From assembly GCA_964473255.1 (NCBI GenBank), contig CAYYOT010000075.1:1-20903 (forward strand): a stretch of DNA of 20,903 nucleotides. The letters run 5' to 3'. The translations under genes and the position numbers were made by a program. Positions 15,274 to 20,903 of the stretch are shown here, in pieces; the stretch's first letter is position 1; each line of letters begins with the position of its first letter. The notes beneath the pieces are model-generated. The model was not told where the DNA came from and made no database searches. It was given only the letters and a program-made list of their open reading frames with translations. This DNA is from Kuafuiihalomonas sp964473255. GTDB taxonomy: Bacteria; Myxococcota; Kuafuiibacteriia; Kuafuiibacteriales; Kuafuiibacteriaceae.

Positions 15274-16425
15274 TCAGGACTGACGGTAGACCGGAATCGT
15301 GTCGAGCGCCTGTTGGGCACGCTGCGCCAGACTGCTGCCGGGAGCCAGGTCCAGAACCTGCAGTAGGTACTGGTAGGCGGAGGTCGGTTGCTTACCGTTC
15401 AAGCGGAGGAGGCCCAAAGCCAGATAGAGGGTGGCCAGGGAGTGACGGTCGGTTTGGTGCAACGGGATGGCCTGTCGGAGGAGGTGATTCGCGGCCGCTC
15501 TGTTCCCTTTGTCGTTTAGATACCCGGCGAGCTGCACGGTCTCGCCCACCGGAAGGTTTTTGAGGCCCCGCGGGCCCACCTGCATCGCGATGTCGACTGC
15601 GTCGTTCTTTCGGCCGGCTTCGAGCGCGTCGCGGAGCAGGCCTGTCGGGTTACCGACGGGCCGAAAGTTCACTCCGGACACCGGAGCGGCGCGGCCTGCT
15701 CGGTCGGTCTTCGAGGTCCATCGCGAGCCGCGCCGTTCTTTCACCCAGGCGAGACCCAATCCTGCGATGAAGCCACCGATGTGCGCGCCGTGGGCCACCG
15801 AGCCGCCCACGCCGAGCAGAAAGGGAAACAGGTTGTCGAGGATGAGGTAGATACCGAGGACGACGCGCGCCGGAATCAAGAACACGTTCAAGATGAAGGG
15901 AAAGAGGAAGATGAAGACCTTCACCTGGTTTCGTGGAAACAGCAGGAAGTAAAAACCGAGCACGCCGGAAATCGCGCCCGACGCTCCCACCAATGGAATC
16001 AGTGAACCGCCGGAGAACATCGAAAAGACCAAGGTCGCAGCGATTCCCGAGCCGATGTACGAGAGCAGGTAGCGAACGCGCCCGAGGTAGTGTTCGACGT
16101 TGTCCCCGTAGATCCATAGGAAGAGCATATTGCCGGCGAGATGGGCGAATCCTCCGTGGAGGAACATGGAAGAGAAGAGGTCGGATAGCTGTGGGGCTCC
16201 GGGCTTGTAGCCGTTTTGAAAGACGAACAGGTCGTACAGGCTTCGCGGGGGCTGACCCAGGACGTGGAGGTAGTCGCCGTATCCCGGGCTCCCGGCCCCA
16301 GCCGCTTGGTTCATCAAGGGCCAGCTGACCAGCGCGAAGATCGCAACGTTGGCTGCGATCAGACTCCAGTTCACGTAGGCCTTGAATCCCGGTGGATTCG
16401 GCGTGTCGCCGATCGGCAGGAACAC
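15274..16425 (-). CDS. Rhomboid-family intramembrane serine protease with C-terminal TPR-like extension
   Basis: A 383-residue polytopic membrane protein that should cleave transmembrane substrates within the membrane. Catalytic features: HLAGNM (His95, Asn99), GASGAISG with nucleophile Ser149, and AHIGGFIAG with His215. About six helices span residues 18-228. After residue about 230 a 150-residue soluble part follows with helical repeats resembling TPRs (RDALEAGRKNDAVDIAMQVG; LATLYLALGLLRLNGKQPTS), perhaps for substrate recruitment. GTG 16425 gives the start FLPIGDTPNP characteristic of related rhomboids; an in-frame GTG at 16506 with AGGCGG upstream would add 27 residues and cannot be excluded. 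It is the first gene of the minus-strand block and divergent from the MBOAT-like gene. Confidence 0.93.
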   Translation of the reverse strand: MFLPIGDTPNPPGFKAYVNWSLIAANVAIFALVSWPLMNQAAGAGSPGYGDYLHVLGQPPRSLYDLFVFQNGYKPGAPQLSDLFSSMFLHGGFAHLAGNMLFLWIYGDNVEHYLGRVRYLLSYIGSGIAATLVFSMFSGGSLIPLVGASGAISGVLGFYFLLFPRNQVKVFIFLFPFILNVFLIPARVVLGIYLILDNLFPFLLGVGGSVAHGAHIGGFIAGLGLAWVKERRGSRWTSKTDRAGRAAPVSGVNFRPVGNPTGLLRDALEAGRKNDAVDIAMQVGPRGLKNLPVGETVQLAGYLNDKGNRAAANHLLRQAIPLHQTDRHSLATLYLALGLLRLNGKQPTSAYQYLLQVLDLAPGSSLAQRAQQALDTIPVYRQS

Positions 16426-16534
16426 GCCGCGACGACAAGCGTGTCGCAGTGGCCACGTCAAGCCGAAGCCCACGACGAGGCCTAGGTTGTCGGCCGTCGC
16501 CTTCACCGCATCCGCCTGCTAGGAATTTCGTCCA

Positions 16535-17413
16535 ATGCCGCTGTGGGCCGCCGCTCTCCTGGAAGTGGCGCTGATCGCTGCTTCGGGCCTGCTTTGGCGC
16601 CGGTCCGGTCCACTGTCGGCGGTCGCTTGGCTGTGCGCCGTCGCCGTCGTTGCGGTACCCTGGCTTCTCCCTTTCGATCTCCGGTTCTGGCGGGCTTTCC
16701 TCGCGGTTTTCTCTCTCATTCCCGTCTTCAAGCTCGTCGAGATGTCCGTCGACCCCGTCGACCGGTCGGCGAGGTTTCGGGTCTGGCAAGTTCTGTCGAT
16801 CTTCGATGCCCGGAAGGTCGTCGCCATGCGGCCCCGGTTCGACCTGAACATCGGCGTCCGAATCCTCATCCAGGTCGCCGTTCTTGCCCTCGGCCTGCTC
16901 GTGGTGCGCGGAGCCGCTTCCGCGCCGGGCGTGGCGGGGCTGGCGTTGCGCTGGGCAGGGGGAATCCTAGTGGTTTCGGGGATGGTGCAGTCGATCGCAG
17001 CAAGCGTCCGTTTGGCCTACGCCGCGGTCGGCTTGCGGGTGCCGGTCTTGTTCGACTGGCCGCTGACCGCGGCCAGCGTCACCGAGTTTTGGGGTCGCCG
17101 ATGGAACCGCACGGTCGGCGGGTGGATGAGACGCCACTGCTTCGACCCGGCGGCGCGCCGTGGGCGGGCCCGGATGGGGATCCTGCTGGCGTTCACGGTG
17201 AGCGCCGCCTTTCATGCCGCCCTGGTCGCCCCCGCGCTCGGAGCACGCGGATCACTTTTGATGATCGGATTCTTCACCCTCCAGGCACCAATAGTGTGGG
17301 TAGATCGTGTGCTTCGCGAGCGCCCACTGCTCCGTCGAGGCTGGCTCTACGTGGCGATGGGGGCCACCGCCCCTCTCTTTGTCGAGCCTTTCCTCGAGGT
17401 CCTCGGGCTCTGA
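16535..17413 (+). CDS. Wax-synthase-like membrane O-acyltransferase (MBOAT superfamily)
   Basis: A 292-residue protein with seven or eight predicted membrane helices. The decisive block is EFWGRRWNR (184-192) followed about 35 residues later by AFHAAL with His227. The spacing of a FWGRRWN motif and an intramembrane His matches the wax-synthase domain of plant-type long-chain-alcohol O-acyltransferases and related bacterial MBOAT proteins. The expected reaction is transfer of an acyl group from acyl-CoA to a hydroxyl, such as a fatty alcohol, sterol or sugar; the acceptor is unknown. It differs from the soluble WS/DGAT enzymes most bacteria use for wax esters. ATG 16535 follows AGGA at 16520-16523. 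It is divergent from the rhomboid and 98 bases upstream of the sigma-like gene. Confidence 0.8.
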   Translation: MPLWAAALLEVALIAASGLLWRRSGPLSAVAWLCAVAVVAVPWLLPFDLRFWRAFLAVFSLIPVFKLVEMSVDPVDRSARFRVWQVLSIFDARKVVAMRPRFDLNIGVRILIQVAVLALGLLVVRGAASAPGVAGLALRWAGGILVVSGMVQSIAASVRLAYAAVGLRVPVLFDWPLTAASVTEFWGRRWNRTVGGWMRRHCFDPAARRGRARMGILLAFTVSAAFHAALVAPALGARGSLLMIGFFTLQAPIVWVDRVLRERPLLRRGWLYVAMGATAPLFVEPFLEVLGL

Positions 17414-17511
17414 GCCCGCGGGTATACCTGTATTTGACCGCTTTTTTTATCCACGGGCAAGGAGGGGTCGCGGTTCGAATAGGTGAAGGGGACGAGGAGG
17501 AGACCGGAGTC

Positions 17512-18552
17512 ATGGTGACTGCCAAGAACGAATCCAGGGAAGACCGAAGCCTCGTGCAGGGGACGGCGCCCCAGTTTCCTCCGCGCGGGACCGCCCGATT
17601 CATGGAGAAGCTCCTTCGTCTGCGGCGAGCGGGCCGCCTCTCCGCCTCGGATTGGCAGCGGCTCCTCGGCGAGCACCTCCTACACTTCAAGGCGCGTGCC
17701 CGAAAGCTGCCCGCTCTCCTCCTTCCGGGAGGAGAAAAGGACTCGGACTCGGTGGAAGGTGCCGGCAATGAGGCCTTCGTGTTCTTCGACAAGGTCGAGC
17801 GCCCTCGTTTCAATGGAAAGACAGCCTTCACCGACGTCATCGACCGTCTTCAGAACTGCGTGGGGTACCTCTACTATTGGCGGGGTTCCGCATTGTTCGT
17901 GTACCTCCGGTGGGCGGGGGGGTCGGAGATCAACGAGCGATTCAAGTTCATCACGAGCGTCCGCAAGTGTCTTCGCCGGGGGGAGGGCACGACGTTCCGG
18001 GAACTGCGCCGTCCGGACCGCGAAAACCTGTGGGCCTTGAGCGAGTGGGGAGACGAAGCATGGACGAAGCGCCGGCCGGATCGACTGGGTGCGCTGCAAT
18101 TCGAGGTCAACGGAGCACGAGGGCAGGGCCTGGTACGCCGGGTCTTGGAAGCTGCAGACCAGCCGCTCACCAAGAGCGAGATCGTTTCCGCCTTGCTCGC
18201 GAGGCTCGGATTCAGTTCCGGCCGCGCCGACACCCGGGTGGAGCCAGTCGTCGAGCCGGAGCCCCTGGGAGCGGAGGAGGTCGAAGCGCGCGTCCGAGAG
18301 TTCTACCAAGCTCTCAGCCCGGAGGAACGGGAGCTCTTGCTGGCCCGCGGCTGGGCCGCGCACGGGAAGGGAACCGTACCCTTTCGACAGGTGGCGAAGA
18401 AGCTCGGGCGTTTGGGGCCGGGGAGTTACAGCAACATGGAGAGGACCGTGCTCGACATCTTCCGCGAGCGCTTCGATGAACCGGGGGAGCAAGAAGTGGC
18501 AAGCGCCGCTCTCTTGAGGGTCCTCCAGGAGGATGCCAGGTCCCGGCTCTAA
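17512..18552 (+). CDS. Putative sigma-factor-like DNA-binding protein, 346 aa
   Basis: A soluble protein with no confident family. The C-terminal part (FYQALSPEERELLLARGW, then VPFRQVAKKLG and YSNMERTVLDIFRERF) looks like the helix-turn-helix end of a sigma factor (region 4). The middle (LVRRVLEAADQPLTKSEIVSALLARLGF) looks like a winged helix. The first 220 residues contain an aromatic-rich segment (DRLQNCVGYLYYWRGSALFVYLRW) but no clear sigma region 2. The next gene, 22 bases downstream, encodes a membrane protein with an anti-sigma-type zinc-binding motif, which supports a regulatory pair. ATG 17512 is chosen because AGGAGG lies 11 bases and GGAG 2 bases upstream. The open frame upstream runs inside the MBOAT gene and is not coding. 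It might instead be another kind of transcription factor. Confidence 0.72.
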   Translation: MVTAKNESREDRSLVQGTAPQFPPRGTARFMEKLLRLRRAGRLSASDWQRLLGEHLLHFKARARKLPALLLPGGEKDSDSVEGAGNEAFVFFDKVERPRFNGKTAFTDVIDRLQNCVGYLYYWRGSALFVYLRWAGGSEINERFKFITSVRKCLRRGEGTTFRELRRPDRENLWALSEWGDEAWTKRRPDRLGALQFEVNGARGQGLVRRVLEAADQPLTKSEIVSALLARLGFSSGRADTRVEPVVEPEPLGAEEVEARVREFYQALSPEERELLLARGWAAHGKGTVPFRQVAKKLGRLGPGSYSNMERTVLDIFRERFDEPGEQEVASAALLRVLQEDARSRL

Positions 18553-18574
18553 CCGGATCCCGCACGAGGTTGTC

Positions 18575-19624
18575 ATGAATGTCTTCGGATTCAACAGAAC
18601 AGGTTTCGTGGATCGGCAGGAGCGCTATTTCGCCGGCGATTTGGACAAGATCGAACGCACTCGCTTCTTGAACGAGGTCGAACGGTCCCGGCTTCGTCGT
18701 CGGCAGTTTCGGGCCGAGTACGAACGTCGGACGAAGGAGCAGGGACTGATGGCGATGTGGACGATCGAGCCCGGCCTATCCGACTGCTTCTCCCCCTCTA
18801 CGCTCGAGGCGTATGCTGAAGGCCGCTTGCCAGCCGAACTGAAGACGACGGTGGAGGGGCACCTGCCGTGTCCGCTGTGTCAGGTCCAGTTGTCGGCGAT
18901 CCAAGAGGCGAAGAATGTTCCGGTCGTCAGTTCGCCGTGGGAAGCACTGTGGGCAGGGTTCATCGACCTGGTCGCTCGACCGTCGGTCGTGGCCTTGTCG
19001 GCCGCGCTCTGTTTCGCCGCAATCATGGCCGTCGGCGTGATTCAGCTGCATGCTCCGGGGACGGACTCCGGGTCGTCGGACTGGGTGGCGAAGTTCCGAA
19101 GCATCGTCGGCGATGTCGAGGTCTCTCCGAGCGAGCCCATCTATCGGACCGTGGGCGACAACCTGGCTACGGTAGGTTTGTATGCCGTCACCTCGGAAGG
19201 ACGTCGGATGGAGGTCGAGCCCGGGGAGCGGCTGCCCGCGGATGCGCGCCTACAAATTCGCGGCGTGAACGACGACCTCGACCACAGTCGCTTCTTTGCC
19301 GTGCTGAGTATCAGCGAGACCGGCGAGATTCTTTGGCATCTTCCCGCGTGGGACGGACCGATTCCTCCCAGCATGATCGAGTTGCCCGCGGGAGCCGACC
19401 CCGCGGTCGAGTCGGAAGGCAGCGTGTTCGAGGAGCGGCAACCGACGCTCGAGCAAGGTTCCTATCGGGTCGTCGTTCTACTGAGTCAGCAGAGCGCCAA
19501 CGTCAAACGCGTGCAGGACTACGTGGAGCAGAACAAGTCTCTGTTGCTGGATACCGAAGAGAAGAAGTTTCCGCTGCTCGGCCGGTCGGCAACGGCGTCA
19601 TTCCTCGACGTGATCATTCCCTGA
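18575..19624 (+). CDS. Anti-sigma-like membrane protein with zinc-finger (ZAS/zf-HC2) motif
   Basis: A 349-residue protein. Residues 71-102 contain CFSPSTLEAYAEGRL followed by HLPCPLC (Cys71, His96, Cys99, Cys102), matching the Cys-His-Cys-Cys zinc module by which anti-sigma factors bind sigma factors. One transmembrane helix follows (about 136-158), then an extracytoplasmic region of about 190 residues with no cysteines and an alternating beta pattern (GEILWHLPAWDGP, SYRVVVLLSQQ), weakly like DUF4384-type domains. The N-terminus (1-55) is a charged helical hairpin resembling a zinc-less copy of the same module. ATG 18575 has GAGG 5 bases upstream; an in-frame ATG at 18533 follows AGGAGG with no spacing. 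It lies 22 bases after the sigma-like gene and is probably its membrane inhibitor. Confidence 0.82.
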   Translation: MNVFGFNRTGFVDRQERYFAGDLDKIERTRFLNEVERSRLRRRQFRAEYERRTKEQGLMAMWTIEPGLSDCFSPSTLEAYAEGRLPAELKTTVEGHLPCPLCQVQLSAIQEAKNVPVVSSPWEALWAGFIDLVARPSVVALSAALCFAAIMAVGVIQLHAPGTDSGSSDWVAKFRSIVGDVEVSPSEPIYRTVGDNLATVGLYAVTSEGRRMEVEPGERLPADARLQIRGVNDDLDHSRFFAVLSISETGEILWHLPAWDGPIPPSMIELPAGADPAVESEGSVFEERQPTLEQGSYRVVVLLSQQSANVKRVQDYVEQNKSLLLDTEEKKFPLLGRSATASFLDVIIP

Positions 19625-19654
19625 ACTCCTCCCCGGGCCCTCGGTCCACCCAGA

Positions 19655-20263
19655 ATGACGGGTGCGCCGACCGCCGAATCCGACGAGCGTGGTTGCATCT
19701 ACCGGGTCGCAGGCGCTAGTCGACTCGCCGTGTCGGGCTCGCCTTCTCCGGACGTCTTCCCTGACGAAGACGTCCTCGACGGTCACCTGTTCGGCCCTCT
19801 GAATCGGTGCTTCGGCTGCTCGCCCGGGCATCCGCACGGCATGCGGCTGCGTTTCCGGCGGCTGGGGGACGCGGTGCGAACTTCGTACGTACCCACCGAT
19901 GCCGAGCAAGGTCCGCTGGGCGTGATGCATGGCGGCCTGGTGAGTACGTTCGCCGACGAGGTCGCGGCCTGGGCGGTCATCCTTCGGACCGGGCGGTTCG
20001 GCTTTACCACGACCTTTTCCGGGCGCTTCCGGAGCCCGATTCGCGTGAGTGAGCCGATCGTTGGAACGGGCCGGGTCGTGTCGGAGAATCGTCGGCTGCT
20101 CAAAGTCGAGGTGACGGTGGAGCAGGGTGAGCGGCTCTGCTTTACCTCCACGTTCGGCTTTGCGCTCCTGACCGAGGCGCAGGCCGAAGAGCTGATGGGG
20201 CGTCCGATTCCCGAAGAATGGAAGCGCTTCGCGCGACCCGGCGGAATCGGTCGGAGTCTTTAG
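19655..20263 (+). CDS. PaaI-family hotdog-fold thioesterase
   Basis: A 202-residue protein. The N-terminal motif CFGCSPGHPHGMRLRF (52-67) and the hotdog helix GVMHGGLVSTFADEVAAWA (89-107) with HGG and acidic Asp101/Glu102 identify a PaaI-like acyl-CoA thioesterase, which hydrolyses acyl- or aryl-CoA thioesters. RFRSPIRVSEPIVGTGRVV is the typical downstream strand pair. The first 50 residues are extra and low in recognisable structure. ATG 19655 lacks a clear ribosome-binding site; GTG 19730 is a possible alternative. It sits 30 bases after the anti-sigma gene on the same strand, but a functional link is unproven. Confidence 0.88.
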   Translation: MTGAPTAESDERGCIYRVAGASRLAVSGSPSPDVFPDEDVLDGHLFGPLNRCFGCSPGHPHGMRLRFRRLGDAVRTSYVPTDAEQGPLGVMHGGLVSTFADEVAAWAVILRTGRFGFTTTFSGRFRSPIRVSEPIVGTGRVVSENRRLLKVEVTVEQGERLCFTSTFGFALLTEAQAEELMGRPIPEEWKRFARPGGIGRSL

Positions 20264-20298
20264 GGTTTGTGCGCCGCGCCGATTTTCCTCAAAGCTCC

Positions 20299-20326
20299 TT
20301 GACGGTGCCCCCGTGGTTGTTAATGG
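20299..20326 (+). promoter_or_regulatory. Candidate promoter of groESL
   Basis: TTGACG (20299-20304) and TAATGG (20321-20326) are separated by 16 bases, with TGT just before the -10 box as an extended element. It fits a housekeeping sigma-70-type promoter. Transcription would start near 20333, giving a leader of about 100 bases before groES. I see no CIRCE operator and no convincing sigma-32 consensus. Confidence 0.5.
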
Positions 20327-20344
20327 TCCGCCGCGCGGGCTGGC

Positions 20345-20365
20345 AGCCACACCCCATGGGTGGCT
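20345..20365 (+). repeat. Inverted repeat 1 in the groES leader
   Basis: AGCCAC (20345-20350) pairs perfectly with GTGGCT (20360-20365) around a 9-base centre, the same 9-base spacing as a CIRCE element but with unrelated sequence. It lies between the candidate promoter and the groES start, so it may be a repressor operator or an mRNA hairpin. It abuts inverted repeat 2. Confidence 0.55.
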
Positions 20366-20400
20366 AGGGCCCGAGAATAAATAAAGTGATTACGGGCCCT
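20366..20400 (+). repeat. Inverted repeat 2 in the groES leader with AT-rich loop
   Basis: AGGGCCCG (20366-20373) and CGGGCCCT (20393-20400) are perfect 8-base inverted arms around a 19-base AT-rich centre (20374-20392) that stands out in GC-rich sequence. In RNA it would make a very stable stem, ending 17 bases before the groES ribosome-binding site. It may be a regulatory hairpin, an operator or a second promoter region. Confidence 0.6.
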
Positions 20401-20433
20401 TGGGGGGTCCAGCAATCGGAGGTTCATGAAATC

Positions 20434-20724
20434 ATGGCAAGTTTTCGTCCGCTGCACGACCGGGTGCTGTTGAAGCGAGTCGAGGCCGAAGAGCGCTCGA
20501 AGGGTGGGATCATCATCCCGGATTCCGCCAAGGAAAAGCCGATCGAGGGCGAAGTCATCGCCGTCGGAAACGGCAAGGTCGGCGATGACGGCAAGGTCCG
20601 ACCGCTCGAAATCAAGGTCGGCGAGAAGGTGCTGTTCGGCAAATACAGCGGCACCGAAATCAAGATCGAAGGCGAAGAGCACGTCATTCTTCGCGAAGAC
20701 GAGATTCTGGGCGTCCTCGAATAG
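20434..20724 (+). CDS. groES: Co-chaperonin GroES (Cpn10)
   Basis: A 96-residue lid protein of the GroEL folding chamber, of normal family length. It begins ASFRPLHDRVLLKRVEAEE, has the mobile loop RSKGGIIIPDSAKEKP that contacts GroEL, the GEVIAVGNG turn, the roof segment, and ends EDEILGVLE. ATG 20434 follows GGAGG (20418-20422) after 11 bases; another ATG at 20426 is out of frame. The leader carries a candidate promoter and two abutting inverted repeats. groEL follows after 39 bases, as usual in groESL operons. Confidence 0.98.
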   Translation: MASFRPLHDRVLLKRVEAEERSKGGIIIPDSAKEKPIEGEVIAVGNGKVGDDGKVRPLEIKVGEKVLFGKYSGTEIKIEGEEHVILREDEILGVLE

Positions 20725-20763
20725 GTCGTCTCTTTTTTCATTCCAATAGGAGGAACGACAGAC

Positions 20764-20903
20764 ATGTCTGCCAAAGAAATCCATTTCGACATGGACGCTC
20801 GCCAGGAGATCCTGCGCGGCGTCAACGCGCTGGCCAATGCGGTCAAGGTGACGCTCGGGCCGAAGGGTCGCAACGTCGTCATCGAGAAGAGCTTCGGCGC
20901 CCC
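20764..20903 (+). CDS. groEL: Chaperonin GroEL, N-terminal part (3'-truncated by window edge)
   Basis: Only the first 46 codons are present: a SAKEIHFDMDARQEILRGVN start and then ANAVKVTLGPKGRNVVIEKS, the hallmark N-terminal ATP-binding segment of GroEL (TLGPKGRNVV). The family is about 540-550 residues, so most of the gene is outside the window. AGGAGG (20748-20753) lies 10 bases before the ATG. It should be co-transcribed with groES. Confidence 0.98.
   Translation, partial: MSAKEIHFDMDARQEILRGVNALANAVKVTLGPKGRNVVIEKSFGA

Noticed and set aside
17404..17448. Perfect hairpin CGGGCTC/GAGCCCG across the MBOAT stop codon, with a T7 run at 17442-17448.
   Set aside because: The T-run starts 23 bases after the stem, too far for a standard intrinsic terminator, and no second stem precedes it.
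16543..17511. Upstream in-frame extension of the sigma-like protein.
   Set aside because: It lies inside the MBOAT-like gene in another frame and is Arg/Pro-rich shadow sequence; the ATG at 17512 has good ribosome-binding sites.
20352..20357. CCCCAT resembling a sigma-32 -10 element upstream of groES.
   Set aside because: No CTTGAA-like -35 element at the right distance; the bases form the centre of inverted repeat 1.
20732..20737. T6 run between groES and groEL.
   Set aside because: No GC-rich stem precedes it, and groESL genes are normally co-transcribed.
1..20903. Search by eye for tRNA, rRNA, CRISPR arrays, insertion sequences and phage genes.
   Set aside because: No cloverleaf, regular spaced repeat, transposase motif or integrase was seen; the window reads as ordinary chromosomal sequence.

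Overview
The window is a gene-dense, GC-rich bacterial segment with no stretch over about 300 bases lacking a gene; the longest gap is 20264-20433, in front of groES. Two Hanks-type Ser/Thr kinases with proline-rich extracytoplasmic tails, a TPR/PEGA envelope protein, cysteine-rich lipoproteins and a rhomboid beginning near FLPIGDTPNP together suggest Myxococcota (former Deltaproteobacteria), possibly a polyangial or uncultured lineage. That placement is inference from gene content, with no marker-gene phylogeny behind it.

Layout. (1) 1-3685, plus strand: the C-terminal part of the homodimeric pyruvate dehydrogenase E1 (aceE, cut by the window edge), E2 (aceF) and a small monoheme cytochrome c four bases downstream. 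(2) 3689-6351, minus strand: an SDR-type threonine dehydrogenase-like enzyme, a CBS-CBS-(receiver-like)-receiver protein and a four-helix SirB2-like membrane protein, probably one transcript. (3) 6466-7926, plus strand: a CrtD/CrtISO-like FAD desaturase, divergent from the dehydrogenase. (4) 7927-16425, minus strand: eight collinear genes in transcription order: rhomboid protease, NTF2-like lipoprotein, Ser/Thr kinase, TPR/PEGA protein, Cys-rich lipoprotein, second lipoprotein, alpha/beta hydrolase-OsmC fusion, zinc-ribbon Ser/Thr kinase. Gaps are 47-81 bases or overlaps. (5) 16535-20263, plus strand: a wax-synthase-like MBOAT protein, a putative sigma-like DNA-binding protein with its membrane anti-sigma-like partner, and a PaaI-type thioesterase. 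(6) 20434-end, plus strand: groES and the start of groEL, behind a leader with two abutting inverted repeats.

How the genes may work together. The aceEF pair is central carbon metabolism. The minus-strand block looks like an envelope-and-signalling module in which two membrane kinases could respond to extracytoplasmic conditions and their neighbours are exported or membrane-bound. The sigma-like/anti-sigma pair is a second candidate trans-envelope switch. The wax-synthase-like protein, thioesterase and CrtD-like desaturase are possible lipid or pigment functions, but nothing here links them into one pathway. The least familiar elements are the CBS/receiver protein, the sigma-like protein, the TPR/PEGA-lipoprotein trio and the groES leader.
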